From Rhynchospora pubera (Eukaryota > Streptophyta > Magnoliopsida > Poales > Cyperaceae): a DNA stretch of 64,000 bases. Shown here one piece after another: positions 26,043-38,432 of the stretch. Every line of letters starts with the position of its first letter. The stretch's first letter is position 1. The notes under the pieces were generated by a model. The model ran no database searches and was not told the origin of the DNA. It was given only the letters and a program-made list of their open reading frames with translations. Both the position numbers and the translations under genes were made by a program. Location of the stretch: the NCBI GenBank assembly GCA_028095005.1, contig CM051460.1, positions 17,779,501 to 17,843,500 of the forward strand. Reading direction: 5' to 3'.

Positions 26043-26069
26043 TCGCGCGAAGCGCGATACTATAGCTAG
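26043..26069 (+). mobile_element. Helitron-like 3' terminus (hairpin plus CTAG)
   Basis: TCGCGC-GAA-GCGCGA (26043-26057) forms a GC-rich hairpin in AT-rich DNA. Eight nt later CTAG occurs, followed by T: the plant Helitron end structure (hairpin, then CTRR-T). No Rep/helicase coding seen, so it would be non-autonomous. Confidence 0.65.
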
Positions 26070-27480
26070 TTCTCATCAAAAGGACTACAAAATTGACTTC
26101 GGAATACCTGTACAGAAAAGTAAACAAAAAAAAATTATTGTAATTTAAAACTATGTACGATACTTTTTAAAATGAGTAATAGTTCACAACTCACATTTTC
26201 AAATTACTTCAATGAAGCCCTTTTTCGAGTAAATTAAGATATCACTAATTTTATCAATTATGATAAACATAAGATTAAACTGTACTTCTTTTAAAATAAA
26301 TTACAAAAATTCAAACATTAAGAACTATTCAATGTCTAGGCCAGCTCTGTGTACCATATTCGTTCAGGAATAAATCACCATTGTAACCATATTATGTGTT
26401 TCAGAAGAAGAATAAAATCGAGAAACAACAATATTAATTGAAATTTCTTAATATAAATAAAGCTGAAGAAATTCTCCCACCACTCATTTTCCATTTTATG
26501 TATTTTGGTCGGGAAAATAAATCAGTCTCCTTGTACAAATAAAAAATTTTGGATAAATAAAAATGAAACTCACGAAATATGACTTGCTTGGAAACTACCT
26601 GCGCGTTTGGTGGCGCATCCTGCATAGCAGACCTCCAGCCACCTCGGCCTGATGGATAGAAACCAAGGAAGGGGGTCTCGGTGAACTTGTCTTGGTGAGA
26701 AGAGCACAAATTTTTTACTATCTACCATTGTCAAAGTGTACATGGTTGGAAAAGTAGGAAAAGTATGGACAACCTACCCCTCACTTACTCGTCTCCCAAA
26801 CTTGCATGGTCTCCCAGATCTACAATTAGCAAGAAGAAGGAATTGTCAAGAGACAAAAAGAAAGTGGCAAGTTCAGACCTCATTATCAGTATACCATGTC
26901 CGAGTTGTCCATATTAGCAGTCCTCCTGTACTTATAAATTCTAACAAAAACTATATCAATTCATATCAATACTTTTATGTCATTTCTACTGGAATGACTT
27001 GTGGCAGTTAATGCAAGAAAAATTAACAATGAAGAGAGTATCCTTTGGCATAGCAAAATTTTGTGTATTACCACTCCACATTTATAAGCTAAAAATAAAC
27101 TAAAATTTAAATAATATATATTTAGTAAAATAAAATAGATGATGGAGGATTTTTACTGCATATAAAGACAATACAAAGTAGAAACTATATGTTATACTCA
27201 GTAAACATTATATCTCTCAAAATATGTTTGGTCGATTATGATTTAAAAAGAGGAAAAAGGCAATGAAAGAAAAAGAGATGTGACGGTTTTTTTTTTTTAA
27301 TATTTCTTCTGTCGTATAATTTTTAAGACAACCACATTCAATAATCAAGCAAATCAATTTAACGAATTTATAGCTTCACTATCACTTAACAAAATTAATT
27401 ACAGAATAGAAGTAGCTAACATAAAAAAAATAATTAAATAGCATAGGAAAATATTAGAGTACAAATCCCATGCGTGTATA
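26070..27480. other. Intergenic, no recognised gene
   Basis: A minus-strand frame near 26709-26530 has a composition less biased than its surroundings (peptide TETPFLGFYPSGRGG), but I recognise no family in it and cannot place an exon. AT-rich elsewhere. Confidence 0.35.
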
Positions 27481-28215
27481 AATGTAATCAATAACAGGAT
27501 TTCGCACTTTCGTCACTTTACAAAAACAAATTAAAAGTCACAACATAGAACAAAACATTAAATGCCGTTGAACAAAATAATTAAAGAACAATCAAACACT
27601 TAAAAAGTCAATTAACTACTCAGAATAAAAAAAATACTATCTATATATCTGATTCGAATAGCACAAACACAAAGTTCGCAAAAGTAATTAAGAAAAGATT
27701 TGCAGAATATCATACCAGTTCTTTACAAATTGAAAGTCACACCACAGATGAGAACATTTAACCATTAGAGCAAATAATCAAAGTTCAATCAAACAATTAA
27801 ACAATCGATTTATTATTCAGAATAGAAAACAAATAGAATCTTTACATCTGACTTGAACAGCACAAATACAAATTTCACAGAAGTAATTTTAAGAAAATCA
27901 GCATAATATCATACCAGTATTTTTCAGCGTACGAATTAGATTTATGGAAGAGCCTTGTAGTTGACTATTACCTGACAACATAAAGTACAGAATAAAATTA
28001 GCTAATATTATAAAAAATTTAATCAGATAGTATAAGAAGATATTTGAGCCCAAATCTCATGCATGCATAAACGTAATCAGCAACAGAATTTCGCACTTTC
28101 ATCACTTTACCAAAACAAATTGAAGGTCACATCATAGACCAGAACAGTTAACCGTTAGAACAAATAATCAAAGTTAAATCAAACACTTAAACAATCGATT
28201 TATTATTAACTAAGA
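27480..28215. repeat. Degenerate direct repeats (three blocks)
   Basis: Blocks at about 27498-27640, 27712-27835 and 28085-28208 share ATTTCGCACTTTC.TCACTTTA, AAATTGAAAGTCACA, ATAATCAAAGTTCAATCAAA and CAATCGATTTATTATT. Spacer pieces also repeat (AGAATATCATACCAGT twice). Diverged, with no coding signal. Confidence 0.65.
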
Positions 28216-28499
28216 CAACGTGTGCATCATCTTTTACCCCTCTCTGTAAGAAGCAACAAAAATCAACCTCAGAGGAAGCGACAGCGAATTCAAACAGAGG
28301 TCGGAAGTGGTATAGGTCTGAGGTCGAAACAACGGTAGAACTATTTCTCTCCGCCCCGATGCTTTTGCCCTCCCCTTGCCTCGAAAAGTCGATATAATGC
28401 TCGAGATAGATCTCTATTAAATCGTCCTGGTGAGGAGAGGTAAGATCCGTGACCAACCACCGCGATTGTTCGGCGCACAGTCGAGAAATTGAGGAATAA

Positions 28500-28935
28500 A
28501 ACTATTCATCTCTGTGGGAGAGAGAGAGTAGAGAGAGGAAGCCGACTAGTAGGCTAGTAGCGTTGTCATTTTTGGATGGGAACAGATCGGTGGGAATAAG
28601 GAGAGAGAATACAGGCTGAACGGTAGCAAAAAAAGCTCGATCGACAATAAATGGCGCGGACCAAGATCGCAAATGCATAGTTAGATGACTAAATAGAACC
28701 ACGGTACACATTTATAGCAGCAGACCAAGTGCACAGAAATATACAGAGGAGCAACGTTCTTCTCTTTCCAAAATCCCACCGTAGGATTGTAGCAAAGAGA
28801 CAGGATAATTCGCTCGGAAAAACAGAAGGAGCACTGTTCATAGGCGTGAATTTTGACGAAAACTGCCTACTCCACATTTATATAGGTATAATATATATCG
28901 TCACGGTCCCACGGAACACGGATGAACCAAGATTG
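28500..28935 (-). promoter_or_regulatory. Possible promoter/transcript region without a recognised gene
   Basis: The minus strand has CCTATATAAATGTGG near 28875-28889 and GCTGCTATAAATGTG near 28700-28715, both TATA-like, followed by CT-rich leader-like sequence. It shares ATATATATCGTCACGG and GGATGAACCAAGATTG with the triplicated SDR upstream unit, but with 15 nt between the two words here. No protein family was recognised in the frames below it. Confidence 0.35.
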
Positions 28936-29339
28936 CTCGCCAGCTCAGAGGTCATGACTTTTAACTTTGAACTTTAGATTCTCTGTTTTGCAGTCGAACA
29001 CATCATATTGCGTGGCGGGTCACAAGTGCTTGAGTATTTTGGACTCACGCAGGTTCTTGTGCTTCTCCTAAGGCCATTCACGCATTGAACCACATAAGCT
29101 GGCTGTTAATATCTGTCATATTAAATCCAAATTAGAGGTCTCTGCTGTCACTTTTAATGTTTAATGATCATCTATCTTGCGTCATTTAACATTTGACTGC
29201 ACCAGCAACTCAACCTTGGAGTTTAAACTCAAATTGATCAGGAACGCTTGCCTGAATAAAATATAGCCTGATATATGCCTTTTAATTAAAAGAAAGAATC
29301 TCAATGCGTGTAACTACAAATATTTGGCACATTGCTGCG

Positions 29340-29819
29340 TATGTATGTTGCACGGGTGCAGGTGCGATGTGGGCCGGTATCATATCCAATTAGTTACAAA
29401 TTACATAAAAATAATATTTATATATTTTTATAATTTATATATTTTGTAATTTGTAACATATTGGTATAGTCAATTAGTACAAATTAAAAACTAATTGTGA
29501 TAGTTTTTATGTAATTTTTAAATTTGAAAATTTTCAATGTGGATTTTGGAAGTTCATACAACGTTTTTTGGTCTTGAAAATACTCCTGTAGATCTCGTCG
29601 CGAGATTTCCGGACTGTGATCATACGTCTAAAATAGACATTTTCAATTAAAAAGTTGTGTATGTTTAAAGTTCTAATATTAAAAAAATGTATCCCAACCG
29701 TATCTAAGATGTATCCGGAATCCGCTAATCAAACGCATTAAAATAATAGAATTCTCTACGTGACGTATCCTACGTATCGGATACGTATTCCGGTAAAAAT
29801 TTAAAGTATCCGCACAACA
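29340..29819. mobile_element. Probable hAT-like MITE with GTATCCG words
   Basis: TTGCTGCG flanks it at 29332-29339 and 29820-29827. The ends TGTTGCACGGGT (from 29346) and, inverted, TGTTGTGCGGAT match; six extra nt sit between the left duplication and the end. The right part is dense in GTATCC, CGTATCGG and ATACG words. Fits the word-filled elements elsewhere in the window, less securely. Confidence 0.5.
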
Positions 29820-29827
29820 TTGCTGCG

Positions 29828-30540
29828 ACCTCTAGATTAGATGAATAGTTTTATTAATGAAGAAAGTTGAAAACCACTTCAACCAGGCCCAATGAGTGAT
29901 GACCCAGTCTTTAGGCCGAACTCGGTAGTTATAGTTATAGCCCAAGTTCTAGATTTTCTTTTTCTTTTTTTTTTTTAAGAAAGAGGCAGGTTTTGTCGTC
30001 TAATTTTTTTTTCACAAATTAATTAATGATGCATGAGGAATTTATATCTTTGATTTCTTTAAGACCAGTCTAATATTTTACCACTTAGTCACTAGACCAC
30101 ACGCTAGAATAATATCTTTGTTGATTGACGAAGGTTGAAATGATAATTCGGTATACTATTTGACTGTTAACTTTTAAATTAGGGGCCCCATTTTTCTCGC
30201 GAGCTCTATATAATACAGTTAAGCACACACAAGAGGTATATGCTTACATCAGCACTCTGAACTGCATCACTATAATGTCCATACTGATCTTGGACCTATG
30301 TCAGGTCATCAAATTTGTACGCTTAAATCCAATGATCAAGAAGTAAAAGTTAATGTTAATTCAATAAATAATTAAATAAAAGAGCTAATAGAAAAATTAC
30401 AAAACATTTAAAAAAAATGGTCATCGATTATAAATTTACGAACTAAGTACCATTTGATGGAAACATTATGTATATTTTAAGTTTCAACCTTTCTAGTTGT
30501 AGCATGATATTGATGGGCATCATCTCTTTAAGGGGAGACT
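29828..30540. other. Intergenic left flank of the LTR retrotransposon
   Basis: AT-rich, no gene seen. Its last five bases, AGACT (30536-30540), are the left target duplication of the retrotransposon. Confidence 0.5.
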
Positions 30541-32295
30541 TGTTAGAAAGTGTGCTAATTTTCATTTTTATGCTAATTACCAATTAATTAACCAAGCAAA
30601 CATAGCACACACAAGATCTAGTACACAAGCTATTCAAACACACGAGAAAAAGGTGGAAATTATACCTCCCGCGAAATCGTATTCGCGGGGCTCGATCCTA
30701 CGGCATGGGAATCGATGGCGTGCTTCTCCTTCGTCTCCAAATCACCTCGAGTCCACCTAGAGATTAACCAAGGTCTAAATCGATTCGTGCTAGCGATTCG
30801 ATTAGAACAAAGCTAATCCAAGGTATTCTCTCTTCTTCCTTAATTAACATTTTAATAGGTGGAGAGAATATGCTCAACTCATGAGCTAATGGAGGGAGAG
30901 AGAGGTGAGGTGGCGCCGGCCAAGAGAGGGAGAGAGGGGGGCGGCTAGGGTTAGGGAAGAGAGAAGCTCAAATTTTGCATCTATACATCTCTATATATAG
31001 TGCATGATCCCTACCTACCACCAACCATCTATTTACAAGATTGCCACTCTCACCTACCATTAGGGCCGGCCACATCATGGGCTCACATGGGCCTCTCATC
31101 TCATTTAATTAGGCCTATAATTCACATAATTAGAAGCTACTCCAAATGCTCTTCAATTGGGCTATACATTTAATACATAAATATTGGCCCAATAAATTAA
31201 TATAACTATTTATATTAAATTGAGTTGAACTAAAATAATTATTAACCAATTAATAATTATTCTAGGATTAGCTAATACATTAATTTATTTCTATATGATC
31301 CATTTGACTTAATTAATTATAACGGTGTATAATTAATTAATCAACTTATCATATTTCCGCAATACGCACTATTGCGAATAAATAAATAATGTACTGTCTT
31401 GGTTAAAACTCTATTTTGTGTGACCCTTTGAGGATTTATGCTATGTTGGACATGGAATTAAATCGCTATTTAATTCCAATAATCATAAGCGGTATCTAGC
31501 AACACGTTATGACTCCCAATTCGCATAAATAGTGTACTGCTACAATATTTCAATCCTGCATAAGAGAATAAATATGTTTCTCTATTTTGATTCTTATGTC
31601 TCACGATATCATCGTATAATCCAAGATAGGAATGTGTCATTCTTGCAGATTATACGTTTCTTGATCTAGAGATAATTGTATAAAGTTGCATGCAAACAAT
31701 CTATCTCCATCAAGGGGCCCAAACAGATATCGTCACTCACTAAGTGAATTAATGAGGGACATACGGTTTTCTTGATGATTAACTTTTCCCCGCACAATTC
31801 AAGAGAACATAAATAAAGTCCGTATAGCAGCCCTTATCGGGAATCAGCGGTAGACAGTATTTATTGAACCTATCCTCATGTGGAAAAGATAAACATCTCA
31901 AACTTAGAACCAAAATCACAACGAAATAAACAATGACACATAACACAATCCATATGTTTATTTCGATGGGTCAAGTCCTGTGCTATGTTCCATAACATAC
32001 ACATATGCAATTAAGTTGGTAACTCTTTACCTATGATTTGTAGAACTTAATCATCACTTAACTTGCATACTAATCTTATAAGATAATTAATGTTCCTTGT
32101 TAATTATCAAGATTATGGACCGTTTAGATTTATTATTGTCATTCTAAAGAATGATCAACAGAGATCTACAATTCAGATCCTCAACCTGAATGATCTGTCA
32201 ATAATAAACCTAGGAACAGATGATAAAATCTCATCCAAAACATAAACTAATAATTAAGTCATTAAATTATTGACTTCTAGGACATAACTCTAACA
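30541..32295 (-). repeat. 3' LTR (left copy)
   Basis: 1755 bp, TGTTAGAAAG...ACTCTAACA. Contains a CT/GA-rich block, the conserved core at about 31415-31960 and a perfect 11-bp stem-loop, TGGAATTAAAT-CGCT-ATTTAATTCCA, near 31454. Confidence 0.95.
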
Positions 32296-35200
32296 ATCTC
32301 CCACTTGGCCTAGAGTCAATCAGTAGTGACTTCTAGCCAACGAAGAATTGAGAACAATGTCATATATCTATATATATACATGTCTCGGACCTCAGAATAA
32401 ATAATACGCTTATAGCTAGTTACTCATACGTCCACCACGTATGGATGCATAACTGCATCTCGTATACTGCTCAAGGTAGAGGTCGTGCTAGAGTGTTCGC
32501 TGTGTTCGCGAACCTATCCAAAAATTGTTCGACCATATATATATATATACTCCTATATATATATTCTTGATCACCATCATATGATATCAAGTGATATCGT
32601 TATAGATCATATTTGAATCTCCAATGTAACATTGGGCTCTTTAGGAGTAATTTATGGTTCGAGATGCTTAGAACCATAATAACTCAACTAAGAACTCGAT
32701 CCGAAATAAACTTCTTTTATTGCTTCACAAGTTGCAACGTAGTTTGCTTTGGTGATGGAAACGGTTGTAATATTCCATTTAGAACACCTTCTAAATTTAC
32801 AACACCACCTTTTAGCAAAATATGTAGTTCAACTGTGATTATATCAATCTCTTGAAAAACTTTTATCAGTGTAACAACTTACACGAGATTTCTTTCATCT
32901 TAAGAGATGAAACATTATATCACTCTTTCTCATAAGATACTCGAGGATATCCTTGATTATCGTCCAAATGTGTCTCTCTTATATCCATTTGACAACTGTT
33001 TGTCATATCATTTGGATATTACACATTGGGGCATATGCATAAATATGGCATACAAAATGAAACTCACAATGAAAGAATGCTTGAACTACTTCATGCACTT
33101 TCTCGAATTGAGTTGTAATAAACCGAGTTAAACACTCAAGTCATGCCATGTGACGTACAGTTAGACATCCTTTCTTGGAGTGTAACTTTCGTGTTTCTAG
33201 AACACTTCGTCAATATATGCATATTTGCTCAAACCTAACATCCATCATAATCTATCTTTATAGATTTTGTTTCCTAGGATTAGGTGACTTCGCCCAAGTT
33301 CTCATTTGAGAAAGCATTCTCCAAAGAGATCTCGACAATATTCATTTTCTTAATGTTATTCCCAATTAATGAATTGTTATCTTGAACAATACAAGTAACA
33401 CAATTATGCTCCCACTGAATATCTTGTTTATACAAGATACTTTTGACGAAGTTCAACTCCTTGACTTCATTGTCAAAACTTTTATTCCAATCTCCACAAC
33501 ACTTGCTTTAATCCATTTATGGATCCTTGAAGCATGCGTATGTTTTTAGCAATACATAAAACCTCGATTTGTGTCAAATGCACAACATCATCCTTCATTC
33601 ATACGAAGAAGACGGTTCTATGTGTTTTTCCATATATCAATATATATGAAATACAACTATTGCTAGAATGATCTTTATTGACTTTTACATAGCCACAAGC
33701 AAGAGGTTGTGCTTTGTACGTAGTCAACTAGTTATCGACTTAGACATAGCTACAAGCGAGAAGCCGCGCTTTGTACATAGTCGATTTGTTATCCATGTCG
33801 ATCTTTCCTTTTGAAGATCTAAAACGTTCTTGATGGATTGCTCCTTCATGAACATCAACCAAGGTCTATACCTTGTTGTTATACATGGATTTTATTTAAA
33901 GATCATATGAATTCAAACCATATATGTGGAATCGGATCGTTACATCGTTTCTTTGTTTATCAACGGATTCTCATATGCTAAGTACGAGAATGTTGTGACA
34001 ACCTATGCACCAAAACGGCTTAGGAAATCAACTCTCGTTGATCATTTGTAGGATTGGTACTTGAGGTTCATGAACTTCTTCCACAACGATTTGTTGAATG
34101 AGTTCTTGACTCCTCATATATTTCATGAGTTTCTCAAACATCATCATCTCGTGAGATGGTTGAGTCCTCACTAGAAGAAGTATACTATTAAACTTCTTTC
34201 AAAACAACTTGTGAATGAAGTTTCGCTCAACTCCCACTAAGTACCATGTATGGAGTGACAAGTTTCCCATAAGAGTACTTTTTGTAGTGACGCATAAACT
34301 ATTTTAATGCTCACTTTACTCCCACTACTTCTTCTTGAGAATTTTAATTCATCAAGACTACATTATGATTAGCAACAACTACTTTGTTCTTACCATATTC
34401 GTGGAAGTAGTGCCTTTTAATATAAAGCATCCTACAAATATTAAGTGTCTTATTTGGGTACAAGCTTATCAACAATCTTGAAATAAGCTTATCAACACCA
34501 AATCTTAAGAAGCATTATACTTAGAGATCAAAATCTCATAAGATATCTTCTTCAATAGACTTCGATGGAACATCATTCAGTGTAAATAATATTGTCCTCA
34601 AACATAATTCCCTAATATGAGTCGAATAAGTCCATTTGATTTATTACCGATCGAACTATACAAAATATTGTTCGATACCTCCATTCTTGGACATATTATT
34701 CCTCATGGAGCGAGTTATGAAACTACTTTCATACTCTTTAGATAATATTTCAAATCATATGACTTAACTACTTACCATGATTAATTGTAAGACTTTTCTT
34801 TTTCCTTGAACGGTCTTTTTTAATCTTCACACTTGAACTCCTTTGAACTAGTCAAAAGGTTCATACTTATACCTTATCAAATAGATATGTTAATATCTAC
34901 AATGATCGTTGGTTAAGTAGTAAAGTATCAACAACCTTTCATTGCACAAGTACTTATAGGTCTTTATACATCGATATGTATAAGTCCTAATTAATTCACT
35001 TGTCCTTAAACCTTCATAGGTTCAAGGTGCTTTTGTCATTTAACAAACATGATTCGCATATCAATCGATTGGAATCGAATTGAATTACGAGCTCTACGTT
35101 ACGTAGACTCTCGTAATGCGATTCTTGTTTACTTATGTGACTAAGCTGTATATAACATGAAAGTCAAATACTTTATGTCAAGTCTTACACATTCTATTTG

Positions 35201-38200
35201 TCATTCAAAAATTGTTTATCTATTTCAAGCAAATTCGGTCAAGATGCATGAAATCATATAAACAAATCCATGATAAAAGAACTTGTCTTTTACTAAACAT
35301 AGTCATCCATCATCGAATATGAAATGGAGACGTTGTGAGAGGTTAGGATTAAGGTATGCAACCTTCAATTCCTAAATAAACTCTTAATAAAGATAACTCT
35401 ACGTATCAATGGTAATGATTTAAACGAATAAGTCATCTCCTATACGGAGTTTACTTTATATCTCTCGAACATTCTCTTATTCTTCATTGCCAACACATTT
35501 CGTTAAATGCGAGCATATGAACTAGTATCAAGTTACTAGTGTAAATTAGAGATAGTGAGATAATTTGAACGACAAATACACTTTAGGATTAGAATATTTC
35601 TAATCGTCACAATCATGGTACTTCGGACAACCTTTCAAATGCCTCCCATAAAACGGCAAATGAAACATCTCATGTGACACATGGTCATTAATGAGAGTCT
35701 CGAAATTTCTACTCATACATTGGTGAAGTATTTCTTGAATACTTAACCAATCACCTTTTTGCATTAACAAGCGTGCGAAAAAGGTAATATTATATCCTTC
35801 ATAATTCCAAAGAGATCGAATGACAATATCAACAATCCTTGATATCGGAGATTAATATCTCTAGTCATCAATTAGCTACTTCAATCTTTCGATTTGTAAG
35901 CTAATGAAACATTCATATAACTTCTTTTAAAAGAATAATCTCTTGGTCAACTCATATTCTTTATACTCAATCATAAATGATGGAGTTAATATCTACTTCC
36001 TCCAAGAACACTTTCTTGAGTAAGCGAATGAGAGCGTACGAGTTAAATCTAGTCCATATGAATTCTCTAATTCAAAGGTCTAGAAATTTTGAATGAGGAT
36101 ACTAGCCATACGCTTTATTGAATAACTTTTCGCCAAAAGTCAATCAATCATCGCGTTGCTACGTTCGGGTAGTTTGAGGAAAGTTTTGGGAATTGACATA
36201 CTCAAATTTCTCTTCACTAAGATCATGTCTTAGGAATCGGTATTACTTCTTTCAAGTAACTACCTTTTAGAAACGAGTTTGTTCATTTTTCAAAGATTGA
36301 TCGCAACAAAATTAACAATTTTAACATCTATAACAAAATCAATTTACGGTCATTTAGTTTATGCAATTGTTTTATTTATAACAAATAAAACTCCCACTAC
36401 ATTTATTTAATGTCCCTAATGTAGTAGGTTTTCCAAGATCCCTATTTTCGTTGAGATGATGCTAGCATCGGCGTGACACCAAAACAACTAGATAAGGTAG
36501 GTTCTCCAACCAATCATTCCATATGATTCTTGGTTTGTGAAATATCACATGTACATCCACAAACTTTGCCCCGATGTCCAATCCGATTAGAAAACATCGT
36601 TAAGTAACCTTTCTCTATTTGCTCCTAGTAAATCCGATTTACACCCCGACACGGATGATGGAACACGATGTCCCGCGTCGGCGAGAATGCATCAATGAAC
36701 GATCATACATGTTAGAAGGGGATAGAGAGAAGGAGGGCGATTTAACTTAATCATGTTTTGTTTGGGACAATCAATTAAGTGACACTTGTTTGGTGGTCAT
36801 GTAAGCATACACCCATACCTAGCCTATGACAATTCATAGCAATCACAAGCAATCACATATAAGCATCTCATAGTTGTGGGTTTGTATGGCTCCCGCTTGC
36901 ATTAGTTTCGCCACATCGTCCATGGAGCAAAACTAATCTAATCCTTGCCCTCCCACTAAATTCTATAAGGATCTAAATCCTATATAAAATAAAGGTGCAA
37001 AATACATGTGAAAATATCCTATTCCCTTCCTATCCTTAGGGGCATGCAAGCCTCACAAGTTACATCAAAAATTAATCAAAAATTAATTAATGGCACCAAA
37101 GGCCGCATTACAAACATTCACACATGCATTCATTTACAACCACAAGGCATTGAGTCTTGAGCCATACTAAACCCACTATCCACCTACAAAACAAAGTTAG
37201 CACATACAAGAACTTTGTTTCCAATTAACGATTTTCAAGCATCTTTGCGTATCGTTTGCTATAAGTAAATTCCGTGTACAAATCCTCAATTTTTAAACAA
37301 CCAAACTTGTTTAAATTCATTTAGAAAGTTCTTTCAACATCCCATAACAGAAAGGAGATCAAACAAGGAGTTTTCTAATTAAATTCAACTAGTTTGAATA
37401 CTTAGAAAAACAGTAATTTACCAAAAAACGTAACTAATGGAATCCAACAAAAACAACAGTTTTCGGTCTCCAAAAATTCTCAAATAAATTACTTAAGCTC
37501 CTTATCGAAGTTGTGACTACCAGTAAAAAATTCAAGAAGAGATCTTAAACCATCTGGGAGAATCAAAAAAGACAAATCTCTTACAAGTGCACGAAACACC
37601 GTTATGAGATTTTCAGCTTATCCTCTCAACCATTTGGTCTGTTAGACCACCTTCTATCCAGTTTTTATATATACAATATACATAGAAAAACTTGTTTAGA
37701 CTACAGGCTATCCATTCATGAAAAGAAAACAACCAAGTTCAGTTCAATAATATTAAGTTACAGCCTAAACAATCAACAAATTCTGTACTGGAACAGACTG
37801 TCAATCGAAAGGTTTTAACCTAGTTGAAGGTCCAAACATCCACGAAAAATTACGAAATTAATTTTCCTGGAATCCTAACTCAAAATAGAACAACTCCATT
37901 TAAACAAAATTTTTAAAGGAGTTCTCAGTTGGTACAGTTTATTAGAACAATCGATTTGCTCAACAAACTGGATCTGACAAGTTCTTCCTTTTCATACTTG
38001 AAAACCCACAAATTAATCCAAGTCATGCAACAATTTATACATGCTCAGAAAGAGCTTCAAGTCCTCTTTAAATCTAGCCATAGAACACTGGTACTTATAT
38101 TCAAAATATAAATCTTTCAAGCCATTCAAACAGGACAGTGCGAGCAGAAACTGGTTCTGCGCACTGTCGCCGTTTTATTCACAGTAAATCCATACTAATT

Positions 38201-38432
38201 CAGAAAAATGTGAATCTAACGCCAAAAGAATCACAATCCACAGATCTACAACTTTCATGTAGATGGAAAAAACTTCCAGAGAACTTATCAAAGCGAAAAA
38301 CGCGAAACAACACAGAAAATACCATTTCCAGACAGCAAACAAACGCATCATCTCTACTAATCCGTTAATTAGCCAATTTCTCTTAATTAAGTGTCAAAAT
38401 AGCTTAAGTACGACCATGTGCTCTGATACCAC
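32296..38432 (-). other. Non-coding internal domain of the retrotransposon
   Basis: AT-rich, with the polypurine tract at the left edge and the primer-binding site at the right. CTCCCACT-type words recur in the plus strand (about 32300, 33408, 34230, 34320, 36390). No frame long enough for gag or pol; decayed coding cannot be excluded. Confidence 0.8.
38415..38431 (-). promoter_or_regulatory. Primer-binding site (initiator-Met tRNA)
   Basis: Minus strand TGGTATCAGAGCACATG, one nt from the LTR end. The first 12 nt match the usual plant iMet primer site. Confidence 0.92.

Noticed and set aside
26434..26709. 91-aa minus frame with TETPFLGFYPSGRGGWRSAM
   Set aside because: Looks less random than its surroundings and could be a captured exon, but I recognise no family, splice signals or partner exons.
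32613..33131. Two frames of 74-80 aa inside the retrotransposon
   Set aside because: No gag, protease, RT, RNase H or integrase motif, and on the opposite strand to the element.
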